64,000 nt of DNA from Lunularia cruciata (GCA_948567375.1 OX419762.1:34353465-34417464), one strand, 5' to 3'; shown: positions 21,781 to 31,882, numbered from the stretch's first letter. The notes: generated from the sequence alone by a model not told the origin. Made by a program: numbers and translations.

Positions 21781-21794
21781 ACCTAGGGGGCAAT
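21781..21794 (+). promoter_or_regulatory. Polypurine tract of Ty3-D
   Basis: ACCTAGGGGGCAAT lies just before TGTGGCACTTT at 21795, where the 3' LTR is inferred to begin. Only part of it is purine. The same LTR opening recurs at 28931. Confidence 0.5.
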
Positions 21795-22031
21795 TGTGGC
21801 ACTTTAGAGTCCATGTATGACTTATGTGTGAGTTGTTCTCCTATAGTTTGTGATGTTTACAACAATGTATGTTGTATAATGATGTATATATGCATGACAA
21901 CTATCATGCCATTTGTAGCATCACACCTAGATTGCTTGGACTCTGGAGTATTAGTGTTGGAAGTTAGGAGTACTTTGGCAATTACTCATAAACTACTTTT
22001 TCATGGTCAAATTTTGTGTTTGGGGTATTGA
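21795..22031 (+). repeat. 3' LTR of Ty3-D, part 1 (before chromovirus C)
   Basis: Begins TGTGGCACTTTAGAGTCC. It continues after chromovirus C at 28649; the joined sequence matches 47897-48330 without a break, which shows that C split one repeat. The downstream end of the LTR cannot be fixed because no left LTR is in the window. Confidence 0.65.
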
Positions 22032-22774
22032 TGTAATACTCCAAGGACAAGAGAAGAGAGAAAACACCGATTGCACACTCAAACATTTGATGCCCCAAGG
22101 GAGCACCTTCTCTTTATTATATAGACAAAGAGGATCTCCTCCAAGGAAGCTCCACCACAGGATTAGGGACACATATAGGTGACATGTCAGCAATCTCCAA
22201 CCTTGGATTACTTACTTGGATGGGTGACCTGTCTGGTCTAGGTCCTATCTGGTTGGTCAAACGAGCTTTGACCGGAGAGAATCTTTTAGGGAATCTTCCT
22301 ATAGGAATCTCAGAATCACATGAGTAAGGTACCATTGGAAAGCTCTCAATGAGACAAAGCAGGGGGAGGGAAGGTCAGCCTTTCCTCCATTTGGGGGGGG
22401 GGGGAATCCGCACATTTTCAAGGCCTAATTCATCCGTTTAGGCCTCCGAAATTGCCTTCAAAGATTTCAGGCATATTTCGGTTCCTACTCTATTAGTAGA
22501 AGTCCCCTTTTGGTGATAATATTTTCTGATCTGTTTAGTCCATCATGTGTAACATCCTTCCAGATGTTACGAAACCAATTCTCACCTTTAAATCATATGT
22601 CTAGCTATTGGTTCTAAGGTTCTCAAGTCTATTTCGGTTTCTGCCCTATTAGTAGAAGTACTCTTTTGGTGATACTTCTATCTGATCTATTTTGACCATC
22701 ATGTATAACATCATTCTAGATGTTACCAAACCAAATTTCACATCTAGATCATATGGCTAACCCTTGGTATTACA
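22032..22774 (-). repeat. 3' LTR of chromovirus C
   Basis: 743 bp, matching the other LTR, with a TATATAA box at 22117-22123 (minus). It contains a G-run of 12 or more bases near 22387 that is shorter in the partner. Confidence 0.95.
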
Positions 22775-22789
22775 GACCTCCCTCCTTTT
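22775..22789 (-). promoter_or_regulatory. Polypurine tract of chromovirus C
   Basis: AAAAGGAGGGAGGTC on the minus strand, adjoining the 3' LTR; it overlaps the end of the polyprotein. Confidence 0.85.
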
Positions 22790-24974
22790 AAGACGCAACG
22801 TCCTCGTTGTGCAATTGTTGCTCAAATGCTTGCACCAACACTGGTGCATGTGCCAAATTGGCAGCGGGTTCCCAGGTTGCTTCATAGAGAGGGTAACCTT
22901 TACATTGTACTAGATATTCCACCCGCGGATGGCGAGTACCACGCATGCGCTTTTGGAGAATCCGCTCCACTTCATATTCCTCTGTGCCATCAATGACTGT
23001 CGGACAAGGTCGAATGTCTTGTGTGGAAGTACCTTGGCCTGATTGGGGAGTATATCTGCGTAATAGGGAGACATGGAACACTGGATGGAGCTTCATGTGT
23101 GGTGGTAGCTCAAGGTGATAGGCCATAGCGCCGATGCGACGAAGAATCGAGAAAGGCCCAATAAAACAAGGTCTAAGCTTACAAGATCCAACTAATGTGA
23201 GGTTGGTTGTCGATAGCCACACTTGATCCCCAAAATTGAACTCCATGTGCCTACGGTGTGCATCAGCATACTGCTTTTGTCGATTTTGCGCAATCTGTAA
23301 CCTGTGCTTGGCGCTCTCCACACCTTGTTGGATTCTAGAAACAAATGTGTTGACTGCATCAACCTTGGTAGTCACTGGACGGATCTTCATCAAGCTAGAA
23401 GGTGTGAAGGGATGCTCACCATACATGAGGAAGAACGGAGTGACCTGGGTGGAGGCATTCACTGAATTTTTGTAAGCGAATTCCACCAACGGTAGTAGGG
23501 TGTCCCACCTCTCTTGCTCTTCTAAGGTGAAGCCGCGTAATATGTCTTCAATCGTGCGATTAGCCCGCTCTGTTTGGCCATCTGTTTGTGGGTGGTAAGC
23601 TGTAGACATGGCCAACTTGGTTTTGAAGAAACCAAAGAGTGTTCGCCAAAACAAACTGGTGAATTGGGTGCCTCTATCGGTGATGAGTACTCTAGACAAG
23701 CCATGGTGAGCAAAGACTGCATCTAAGTATAGTTGAGCTAGTTGTGGAGCGGTCACCTCCTTGGTGGTAGGGCGTACAAGAATCATTTTGCTGAGCCGGT
23801 CCACAAAGACCACAATGGAGTCAAACCTTGAGGTGGTCTTGGGTAATTCACAGACGAGATCCATACTCACTTGTTCCCAACGTTGAGTAGGAGTGGGAAG
23901 AGGTTGAAGGAGCCCTGCAGGAGCTTGATTAGAAGCTTTGTTCTGTTGACAAAGTAGGCAGCTACGCACATAGTCCATCACGTTGTTGCTCATCTTGGGC
24001 CAATAGTAATGGCGCTTGACTGCCTCCAAGGTCTTGTCCACTCCGACATGAGCTGCAATGGCCGAATCATGACATTCCGCTAGAATGATGGTGCATAATT
24101 CTGGGACATTTGGGATCCACAATCGGCCCTCCCAAAAGGTGAGTCCTTGGGTGCTGGTGACACCTTTGGACGATTGTGCTTCTACAATCTGTGGATCAGT
24201 TTTTGTAGCAGCTAGAATCTCTTGCCAGAATTCAGGGTTAATCTTAACCTCTGCCGCCAAGTTGTTGGCCATTGGCATGTGGGTGAATGCATCTGCAAGT
24301 TGCTTCTTACCTTCCACGTAGGTGATTGTCATGTTGAAGCGTTGTCGCCACTCTGCCCACCAAATTTGGTGACGAGATAGATCCTTCTGCGTCTCGAGGT
24401 AGACTAGAGGTTTGTGGTCTGTCTCTACTACAAATGCCTTCTTGCCCAGGTAGTGCTTCCAATGCTTGGTTGCTAGAACGATGGCCAGCTCTTCTCGTTC
24501 TGTGGTGTGGTAGTTGCGCTCTGCCGGTAACAACTTTTGAGAGAAATATGCAATTGGATGCCATCCGTCATGCCACTCTTGTTGTAGGACTGCTCCTATT
24601 GCTACGCCTGATCCATCCGTAGCCAACTTGATTGGACGTTTTGGGTCATACCACTTCAAGATTGGTGCATGTAGCAAGTCGGCCTTCAATTCTTGAAAGG
24701 CCAACTCTTGTGCAGTTCCCCATGTCCACTTCTTCCCCTTGCCAAGTAGTGTCGTTAAAGGCTGTGCAACCTTGGAGAAGTCCTTGACAAATCTACGATA
24801 GAATCCCGTCAACCCCAAGAAGCTCTTAAGTTGAGTCTGATCTTCTGGGGCACTCCATTTTTGAATGACCTCTATTTTATCTGTCAATACTTGAATGCAC
24901 TCTGCACTTACTCTATGCCCTAAGTAGTCTACTTCAGACTTGCCAAACTCACACTTTGAGATTTTGGCGTACAA
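22788..24974 (-). CDS. RT thumb, RNase H, integrase and chromodomain of chromovirus C
   Basis: 728 residues in one open frame, the longest in the window. RT end: YLGHRVSAE and SFLGLTGFYRRFV. RNase H: KLATDGSGVAIGAVLQ, TTEREELAIV and TDHKPLVYLE. Integrase: HHCC module (AHVGVDKTLEAV, then CLLCQQNK) and an intact DDE triad in VSMDLVCELP, ITDRGTQFTSLFW and YHPQTDGQTERANRTI. A chromodomain closes the protein (EYEVERILQKR, CKGYPLYEATWEP). All visible catalytic residues are kept. Without upstream stops it would be part of a full Gag-Pol polyprotein. Confidence 0.95.
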   Translation of the reverse strand: MYAKISKCEFGKSEVDYLGHRVSAECIQVLTDKIEVIQKWSAPEDQTQLKSFLGLTGFYRRFVKDFSKVAQPLTTLLGKGKKWTWGTAQELAFQELKADLLHAPILKWYDPKRPIKLATDGSGVAIGAVLQQEWHDGWHPIAYFSQKLLPAERNYHTTEREELAIVLATKHWKHYLGKKAFVVETDHKPLVYLETQKDLSRHQIWWAEWRQRFNMTITYVEGKKQLADAFTHMPMANNLAAEVKINPEFWQEILAATKTDPQIVEAQSSKGVTSTQGLTFWEGRLWIPNVPELCTIILAECHDSAIAAHVGVDKTLEAVKRHYYWPKMSNNVMDYVRSCLLCQQNKASNQAPAGLLQPLPTPTQRWEQVSMDLVCELPKTTSRFDSIVVFVDRLSKMILVRPTTKEVTAPQLAQLYLDAVFAHHGLSRVLITDRGTQFTSLFWRTLFGFFKTKLAMSTAYHPQTDGQTERANRTIEDILRGFTLEEQERWDTLLPLVEFAYKNSVNASTQVTPFFLMYGEHPFTPSSLMKIRPVTTKVDAVNTFVSRIQQGVESAKHRLQIAQNRQKQYADAHRRHMEFNFGDQVWLSTTNLTLVGSCKLRPCFIGPFSILRRIGAMAYHLELPPHMKLHPVFHVSLLRRYTPQSGQGTSTQDIRPCPTVIDGTEEYEVERILQKRMRGTRHPRVEYLVQCKGYPLYEATWEPAANLAHAPVLVQAFEQQLHNEDVAS

Positions 24975-26330
24975 TTGATTCTATCTTAGAATCTGAAGGA
25001 CCTCTCATAGATGTTGTTTGTGTTCTGTCATCGTGCTACTATATACTAAGATATCATCCAAGAAGACGATAACAGACTTATCCAAGTATGGACGAAATAT
25101 GTCATTCATTAGGCTCATGAAAGTGGCAGGTGCATTGGTGAGGCCAAAAGGCATGACAAGATACTCAAAGTGGCCATACCTGGTTTGAAAGGTAGTTTTG
25201 TACACATCCTCCTCTGCAATTTGGATTTGATTGTAACCGCTCCGCAAGTCCAATTTGGTGAAGTATCTCGCTCCATGGAGTTGATCAAACAGGTCATCCA
25301 TGCGAGGTAAGGGGTATTTTTTCTTCACTATTTACTGATTGAGACCCCGATAGTCAATGCACATGCGCATTGTACCATCCTTCTTCTTCACAAACAAGAC
25401 AGGGGCCCCATATGGTGATACGCTAGGTTGGATGAACCCTTTTTGTATCATCTCCTCAATTTGAGTCTTACACTCCTCCAACTCATGAGGCGATAGGCGA
25501 TATGGGGCCTTACAAGGAGGTGTCTTCCCCGGGAGTGTCTCTATTTTGTGATCTACTCGCCTTTTAGGTGGTAATCCTGAGGGTAGATCATCGGGAAAGA
25601 CATCTTGAAACTCATCCACCACATCCTTCAATTTCTCAGGAATTTTTCCAGAGAGTTGTGCACTCTGGACTTCTCTTATTAGACCCAGAAAACATCTATT
25701 AGTTTTACAGACAGTTGTCGTCCCTACGACATATAGAGGCAGTTTCTGCCTGTGTGATTTTTCTTTAACCCCAATGATTGACCATTGGTGGGTTCTCACT
25801 ACTTTCTTCCTCCAATCCACCATTGGGTTGTACTGCTCCATCCATGGTATGCCTAAAATTGCATCATAACGGGCTAACTATATCACTCGCCACTCAATTG
25901 CTTCCTGATATTCTCCTACAAAGAGGGTTACCCGTCTAGGTAATGATTCAATCCTCTCTGTTTGCCCATTTGGTAACTCTACTTCTTCACTTCCATCTCT
26001 CTCTAGATCCATTCTCAAGCTTATTGCAACAGAGCGAGACAAGAAATTCTCTGTTGCTCCCGGATCTATTAATACTCCACTTGATTACCTTCTAGGATTC
26101 CATTCACGACAATCAATTGTGAGGTTGCCTTTCGGGATCTTTGCGCATTCTTCTTCTTCCTTCCCTCGCTTCTCTGCTTCCTTATTGAGCCAGTAAGGCC
26201 GCGAGGTACATTTACTGGTGATCTTCATTTTCCGAGGTGGTTCCCACCTCCTCCTCTTCAATGTGCCTCTCCATGTTGTTCAAAGATCGCCTGTACGAAG
26301 GCCGAGGGCTTCTAGGGAAACGAGTGCGAC
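24975..26330 (-). pseudogene. Protease and N-terminal RT of chromovirus C
   Basis: 25841-25332 and 25328-25005 are open in the frame of the downstream Pol region. The first begins after a stop within a protease tail (the [13 protein letters not shown] block) and ends at IDYRGLN; the second holds [23 protein letters not shown] and [13 protein letters not shown] with an intact FLDD. Stops at 25332, 25005 and 24981 and one before 25841 each fit a single C-to-T change in a Gln or Arg codon. The protease catalytic loop is not intact in one frame between 26060 and 25900. Confidence 0.88.
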
Positions 26331-26370
26331 AATTGGTAGAAATGTGCCCAATACGGCCACAATTGTAACA
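26329..26370 (-). pseudogene. Zinc knuckle of chromovirus C Gag
   Basis: C-Y-N-C-G-R-I-G-H-I-S-T-N-C on the minus strand, intact CX2CX4HX4C. It is in a different frame from the Gag domain, so a frameshift lies between about 26370 and 26586. Confidence 0.85.
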
Positions 26371-26585
26371 ACGGCGTTGTTCTCCTCGAGTCCCTTCTCC
26401 TCGTGGGACTCCATCTTTTTGTTCTTCTACCTGTCCCCGCTCTCCTTGAAGCGGCCGTGCTCCTTGATCCCGGAATCAAAGGTTGCCAATTCCATCGGTA
26501 CTGGTCCACCCATGTGTGGCATTTTTGCCCGATAATGTTGAGGTGGAACTACTCCTTCACCTCCACCTAATGCTCCGGCTATTCT

Positions 26586-27230
26586 CTACGCACAAGCAAT
26601 AGCTTCAAATACCGTGCGAGGGTTTTGCACCATGACTTCTTGGCGAATCTGCTCTTTCAACCCTCGTTTGAAATTGTCGAGAGCCTCTGCTAGACTCATG
26701 TTGGTAATTGCGACTTGTAGATCTAGAAATGCCTCCACATACTCTTGTATGCTATTCTTCTGTCTCAATCCCCATAGTCGGGTTCGAGCCATCTGCACAG
26801 AATCCACCAATTGGAAATTCTTAAGCAGTCCTTCTTGCATTGTTGTCCATGTGACCTCCCTTCTCTCTGCCAGCATGGATCGTTCCCAAGCATCATACCA
26901 TGTGAGGGCTTTATCGGTCAAGTACCCACATGCAAACACGCCTGCAGCATGCTCTGTGATCTCTGTTGAAAACAATCAAAAATATCGATTCATTCTCAAG
27001 ATCCAATTCTCTACTACTCCCATCGTACGTTGCCCCTTGTAAGGCTCAATGTTGCAGGTCTTCTTCATCCGGAGTAGCAATGTGGCTTCATTGTTGATAG
27101 GGTTCGTAGGCACGGGTGCCTCTCCAAGTACTTCAGTCGTAGGTACTGGGTTTTGAGACGGCTCTTCTTCTTGCATGGCTTGATCATTCTTGAGGATATG
27201 CACTTGACTTTGCAATGTCTCCATGGTCAT
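26586..27230 (-). pseudogene. Gag of chromovirus C
   Basis: Two open stretches in the same frame (27230-26976 and 26975-26586), separated by one TGA. It starts with a coiled-coil-like segment (TMETLQSQVHILKND), then the Gag domain with ENWILRMNRYF, TWYDAWERS and LKNFQLVDS, and LDNFKRGLKEQIRQ before the nucleocapsid. Role: capsid protein. Comparison with 59800-60430 shows the same layout. Confidence 0.88.
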
Positions 27231-27540
27231 CTTAATCTCTCAAAATTCATTCAACATCCCTTGCATTCCTTGCACCAACTCTTGCAACTGCAGATCCATG
27301 GTTCTTGCAACACCCAATTGCTAACGTCTACTTCAATACAGAGTCAAAATAATCACTCTGGAAGGCGCACAAACTATCGGAAATACCATTGGGACCTCAG
27401 AAGCTATCACTCATTGATAATACTCCTCACCAAAATTCCTAACCACAAAATCTCTAAACATCAATTTCGGCCTCACTACATAACGGATTTCTACTTGAGT
27501 GTTGAAAGGGAGAGGATTTGGGACATTCATATCCATATTA

Positions 27541-27762
27541 TCATAATAGAATGTAGATCGTCAAATCCCACTCTCTGTCATATATCACCACAGGTAGAAT
27601 CACCGGGTTTGGTGAGTTCATCACTCTGTCCATGAATTCCGCACCAAAGTGATAAACTAGTGATACTCTCATCAACTCACGCTGGATGTACATAACCTTG
27701 ATTTGGAATGGGTTTGAGAATAGAAAGCAAGGTGCGGGAAATTGTCCCCCTGGCGCATCCAT
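27541..27762 (-). CDS. Leader peptide of chromovirus C
   Basis: A 73-residue open frame starting MDAPGGQFPAP, ending YDREWDLTIYILL and a stop. It lies between the primer site and Gag, ~310 bases upstream of the Gag start at 27230. The segment FGAEFMDRVM, then VILPVVIYD, recurs in the C-family copy near 59381 and, more distantly, in chromovirus B and at 51936-52139. Function unknown; no domain recognised. Confidence 0.55.
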   Translation of the reverse strand: MDAPGGQFPAPCFLFSNPFQIKVMYIQRELMRVSLVYHFGAEFMDRVMNSPNPVILPVVIYDREWDLTIYILL

Positions 27763-27889
27763 CCCATCCGCTCTCTAAAGTCCTTCCTAAGTCTAGCAAT
27801 TACTCTATGTTCTCCACCTCAAATTACTCAGTTTCAGTAGTTCGTGCTATTCCAAGAGGGGTGATCCACTCTCTTGGACTAGAACACTT

Positions 27890-27901
27890 GCTCTGATACC
27901 A
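27890..27901 (-). promoter_or_regulatory. Primer binding site (tRNA-Met) of chromovirus C
   Basis: TGGTATCAGAGC on the minus strand, a perfect match to the usual plant initiator tRNA-Met site, one base from the LTR. Confidence 0.95.
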
Positions 27902-27902
27902 T

Positions 27903-28643
27903 TGTAATACTCCGAGGACAAGAGAAGAAAGAAAACACAGATTGCACACTCAAACATTCGATGCCCCAAGGGAGCACCTTCTCTTTATTATATAGACAGA
28001 GAGGATCTCCTCCAAGGAAGCTCCACCACAGGATTAGGGACACAGATAGGTGACATGTCAGCAAGCTCCACCCTTGGATTACTTACTTGGATGGGTGACC
28101 TGTCTGGTCTAGGTCCTATCTGGTTGGTCAAACGAGCTTTGACCGGAGGGAATCTTTTAGGGAATCTTCCTGTATGAATCTCAGAATCACATGAGTAAGG
28201 TACCGTTGGAAAGCTCTCGACGAGACAAAGCAAGGGGAGGGAAGGCCAGCCTTTCCTCCGTTGGGGGGGGGATCTGCCGCACATTTTCAAGGCCTAATTC
28301 ATCCGTTTAGGCCTCCGAAATTGCCTTCAAAGATTTCAGGTATATTTCGGTTCCTACTCTATTAATAGAAGTCCCCTTTGGGTGATAACTTTTTCTGATC
28401 TGTTTAGTCCATCATGTGTAACATCCTTCCAGATGTTACGAAACCAATTCTCACCTTTAAATCATATGTCTAGCTATTGGTTCTAAGGTTCTCAAGTCTA
28501 TTTCGGTTTCTTCCTTATTAGTAGAAGTACTCTTTTGGTGATACTTCTATCTGATCTATTTTGACCATCATGTATAACATCATTCTAGATGTTACCAAAC
28601 CGAATTTCACATCTAGATCATATGGCTAACCCTTGGTATTACA
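27903..28643 (-). repeat. 5' LTR of chromovirus C
   Basis: 741 bp, terminal inverted repeat TGTAATA/TATTACA. It matches 22032-22774 throughout. On the minus strand a TATATAA box lies at 27988-27994, ~85 bp before the LTR end. Confidence 0.95.
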
Positions 28644-28648
28644 ATTGA

Positions 28649-29035
28649 CTACATGGGGGGCACATCGTTGCTTGCACCATTTTCACCATCAGATGTGCTA
28701 TCAGCGGGACCGTTAGGGTTGGAAGTCCAGATCAAAATCAGAGGTATACCTTGGAAGTGCAGCTCCAAAGAGCTCACTTCTCTAATGTTTAGCCTTCGAG
28801 TTCCTGGCTAGAGTGGATAGAAAGCCGGCAAGTGTCACCTAGAGTCTCTTAGCTAGAGTGGGTGTGGCTTGACTGTAATCAATATCCAGTTGTTAGCAGA
28901 TTGTTGAGTGACAAATCAAGTACTAATTATTGTGGCATTTTAGAGTCCATTGCAACTTATGTGAGTTGTACTTCTATAGTGTGTGATGTTCACAATGATG
29001 TATGTTGTGTAGCGATGTATGTATACATGTCATAT
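28649..29035 (+). repeat. 3' LTR of Ty3-D, part 2, followed by a second LTR start
   Basis: 28649-28925 continues the repeat interrupted by chromovirus C and matches 48035-48330. At 28931 the LTR opening TGTGGCATTTTAGAGTCC appears again and matches 21795-21910 for ~100 bases, then diverges. This gives either two LTRs in tandem or an internal duplication, with a period of about 520 bases once C is removed. Confidence 0.6.
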
Positions 29036-29704
29036 GCCTTAATGGTGTCTTCCCATCTTTCATGTTTTCTACGCCATGCCCGCTCTTTCCTCCTCACTAT
29101 ACATACAATGATCCTAAAGTTGGTTTGGGAGTGAAAGTTTGAGCACTTGCTTCCAATTGGTGGAGCTAGACTCCGAAGTACAAAGCACGAAGCGAGGTTA
29201 ATGAACTGTTCCTCAGGCCCCAGAGTTCTCTACACCACATATGCATCATGGGCAGAACGATTGAGGTATAGGGTTCTGCATGTTAGCTTTTCATGTAGAA
29301 GTGCTGGTTACTTCTTTTTAAATAAAGTTGCATGGATATATGCTGAGTATAACTATGACGGATATAACATCTTTATTATTGATTGTAACATTTGTTAAGA
29401 TCTCACACTAGTTACCCACTTCAGTTTACGATGTGGTCAGAGAGTTTAGAAATTGCAGAATTGCAAATTTGACATATCTTGAAATGAAAGTCAATTTGTA
29501 ACTTGTAGCCAACGTTCTAGACTTCGTATATAACTGGTACCCCTCAATCTACTTATAGTTTTCATGAGGTATATATTATTTTCTCACATGGATACTATAC
29601 TCCATATGATGAGGTACTATACTCCATTTTACCTCTTTTGTCCCTCCCTTGTACGGGCTTGATGGGTCTTCCCATCCTTCGTGTTTGCTACGCGATTGCC
29701 TTCT

Positions 29705-29707
<3 letters not shown>
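29036..29707 (+). other. Unclassified sequence with two copies of a short dispersed motif
   Basis: No gene seen. Two copies of the ~45-60 base motif shared with 42003-42105 and 46690-46786 lie at about 29040-29090 and 29640-29700 (GTCTTCCCATC-TTC and CTACGC cores). The rest shows no similarity that I can see to the neighbours. Confidence 0.4.

Positions 29708-29788
<81 letters not shown>
29708..29788. repeat. (TA)n microsatellite, about 40 units
   Basis: Uninterrupted alternating TA for ~80 bases. Confidence 0.98.
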
Positions 29789-29790
<2 letters not shown>

Positions 29791-31882
29791 AATTCTAGAT
29801 ATCGAATAATGAGACTATACGATTTAAGGAATCCACAAAGGATTTTCATAAGCTACGGTTTTTCATCCGTTTGGGGCTTCTCATCACTCTAGCGACTCCT
29901 TCACATTAATAAAAAGCACTTGACATTCGGTCTAGAGAGAAGACATAGATTATCCAGGTCGGTTGGAATAGAAATATTATTTAATCCACAAGAAACGCAT
30001 GGAACGGATAGATCTGCAGATTAGAATAGGTCAACGTAATGTTAAATAAGACAAAGAGAAGAAGTTTGTCGCTCAGAAGATCAAACCTCACCATAGCCCA
30101 CTTACACTTTTGTTTATTTTGACCGAATAAAAGCGTGTTCTTCATCTACATACTCGTCCACGTTTAGTTACATTCATCCAGACTAAACTATGTGAACTAT
30201 GTTGGTCGGCTCCCGTGTAAACCTCGTAGTACAAGCACATGCGTGCATGATGTCACGATGTACAGAACGAATTGGTCGAGAGAATTTCTCTTATTCGATC
30301 GGACATCGGGTCCTCCCCAGGATAACAGTTCATATCATAGCTTTTTGCCGATGTGAATAGAATACGAATTTTTGGCTGTGGATACAAGGGCTAGGTTTTT
30401 CGAATGCAGTCACGTCCTCCCAATATCAAGTTTTTGTTAGCTTTCCTCGCGCAGCATAATGCAATTTTGACAAATATGTTGTTGACGGTGACCACCTGAC
30501 CTTCTTTATGGAACATTCTGTTATGTTACATCACACAATGCAATCTACACATACAAGGGAATTAGTCCGATTATTCAAATTGGTTATCAAGATATCAATC
30601 AACATAACCCAGGAAAATTTTTCTTCAACACAGTTTGATTACTAAAATGAACAACTACACAAATTTGGTATCAGAATAAGTAATACGCCGTATATGCCCA
30701 ATTCATGCGTAGCCGAAGAGGGCATGAAAGCTATACTGCCTTCTCCAAACCTTATGAAGTGTATTCCGGACTCCGTCATTTCCTCACCTGCCTGCTAAAT
30801 CCATGCGTTGTTGAAAACTAATATCCCTGAAAATATAGTGTCTGCCGTCAAGAATTGTCTTATTTACATTAGACTACCAAATTTATTTAACCGATTTGTC
30901 TTGTTTATTTCGTTTTCCTCTTTTTGTTTTGTCAACATTTCAACACGCCCGTTGGTGCCTGAAATCATACCACGTTGGATGATAACTATTTAACTGTGTT
31001 TATCCAACGTCGTATAGAACTTAGCACCACCATCAACAAGTCGAAACTGGATCACAATTCAAAATCTGCTAAATATACAACTGAACCTCGCCTCATGGAC
31101 AAAACATCCTAAAATCGTTTCCACTAATGGCGGGTCAAGGTCGATGGCGCTATCACCACCAACCCGGTATTAGACCTGTGTGACCAGTATTAGGTTCATC
31201 CGTATCCACGTTCAATTACGAAACAAACATCTATAACTCAACCAATGACATGAGCAGTAGACAACACCAATCAAAGACCGCAGAAATCTGGAAATCACAT
31301 CTGGAAATCACCCATCACAATCTGGAAACAGTTTTTCGTGATTGCTCAACCCCAACTCAATCCTCTGGTTCAAGACGTGGTCTATTTAATTTCTGGTAGA
31401 TCGTATACCAGGGTCTGGCTCCCATTGAAGCAAAAGCTGCAGTCTTTTGATACATGTACATGATTTGGACAAAACATACTAGTGCGTCTAACTTAAGAAG
31501 ATGCTACTATTCTTTCCCACAAAAACTTCCCGGAATAACCTCAACACTTTCCAAAAACAGCTAACTGGAATTGGACTATCTCATATTAGAATGAGCCTCC
31601 CTCGCCTGTGCCGACTTCCGTTCAATGACAGTAGAGCACCGAGCAATTTGAGTGTTACAGAAAAATTCCTTTCCTCTTAACCAAACGGGTGCTGGAAAAT
31701 CTGTCACTCAACACCACCTCTAGTATGGTGGAGTTACAGTTCAATGTGGTTCTTTGGACTAAGAATTAGACTATGGTCGAAAAAATTTACTCCAGAAAAG
31801 AACAAAGGTGATTGAGTGTGTTCGAAGTTTGCACTCACATCTCTAAACTTGTCTACCAACCACAACTTCATCGTTATACAAT
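29789..31882. other. Intergenic region downstream of transketolase
   Basis: About 2.1 kb without a recognisable gene, retroelement domain or structured RNA. The part next to 31882 will hold the 3' UTR of transketolase; no clear AATAAA was identified on the minus strand. Confidence 0.5.

Larger units (their letters stand above)
22032..28643 (-). mobile_element. Chromovirus C: near-intact Ty3 element with chromodomain, nested in the LTR of Ty3-D
   Basis: LTRs 22032-22774 and 27903-28643, perfect 5 bp target duplication ATTGA (22027-22031 and 28644-28648), primer site and purine tract all present. Gag, protease, RT, RNase H, integrase and chromodomain follow in order on the minus strand. Gag N-terminus and the whole Pol share one frame, with only about half a dozen stops and a shift near the knuckle. 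LTRs differ by only a few per cent by eye, so it is the youngest large insertion in the window. It is still not translatable as one protein. Confidence 0.95.
8681..29035 (+). mobile_element. Ty3-D: Ty3 retrotransposon carrying a DNA methyltransferase and a PHD finger (interrupted)
   Basis: Once the nested insertions B (11256-16856), the LTR fragment S (17242-17640) and C (22032-28648, with one target copy) are set aside, the plus strand reads: Gag/zinc knuckle, protease, C5 cytosine methyltransferase, RT, RNase H, integrase, PHD finger, purine tract, 3' LTR. The 5' end is cut off by Ty3-A at 8680. Protease and the start of the methyltransferase share one frame, which fits a single polyprotein. 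Many stops show that the copy is dead. Known: retrotransposons with cytosine methyltransferases have been described, to my knowledge, in charophyte Ty3 elements and in dinoflagellates. The PHD finger addition is discussed under findings. Confidence 0.85.

Noticed and set aside
22380-22410. Long G-run as a possible G-quadruplex regulator
   Set aside because: A homopolymer of different length in the two LTRs of chromovirus C; more likely slippage than a conserved structure.
8681-29035. Methyltransferase as a host gene interrupted by transposons
   Set aside because: It is in frame with a retroviral-type protease upstream and is followed by RT, RNase H and integrase on the same strand, with no introns, so it belongs to the element.
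29638-29892. Open frame with an Ile-Tyr repeat
   Set aside because: It is only the translation of the (TA)n microsatellite.
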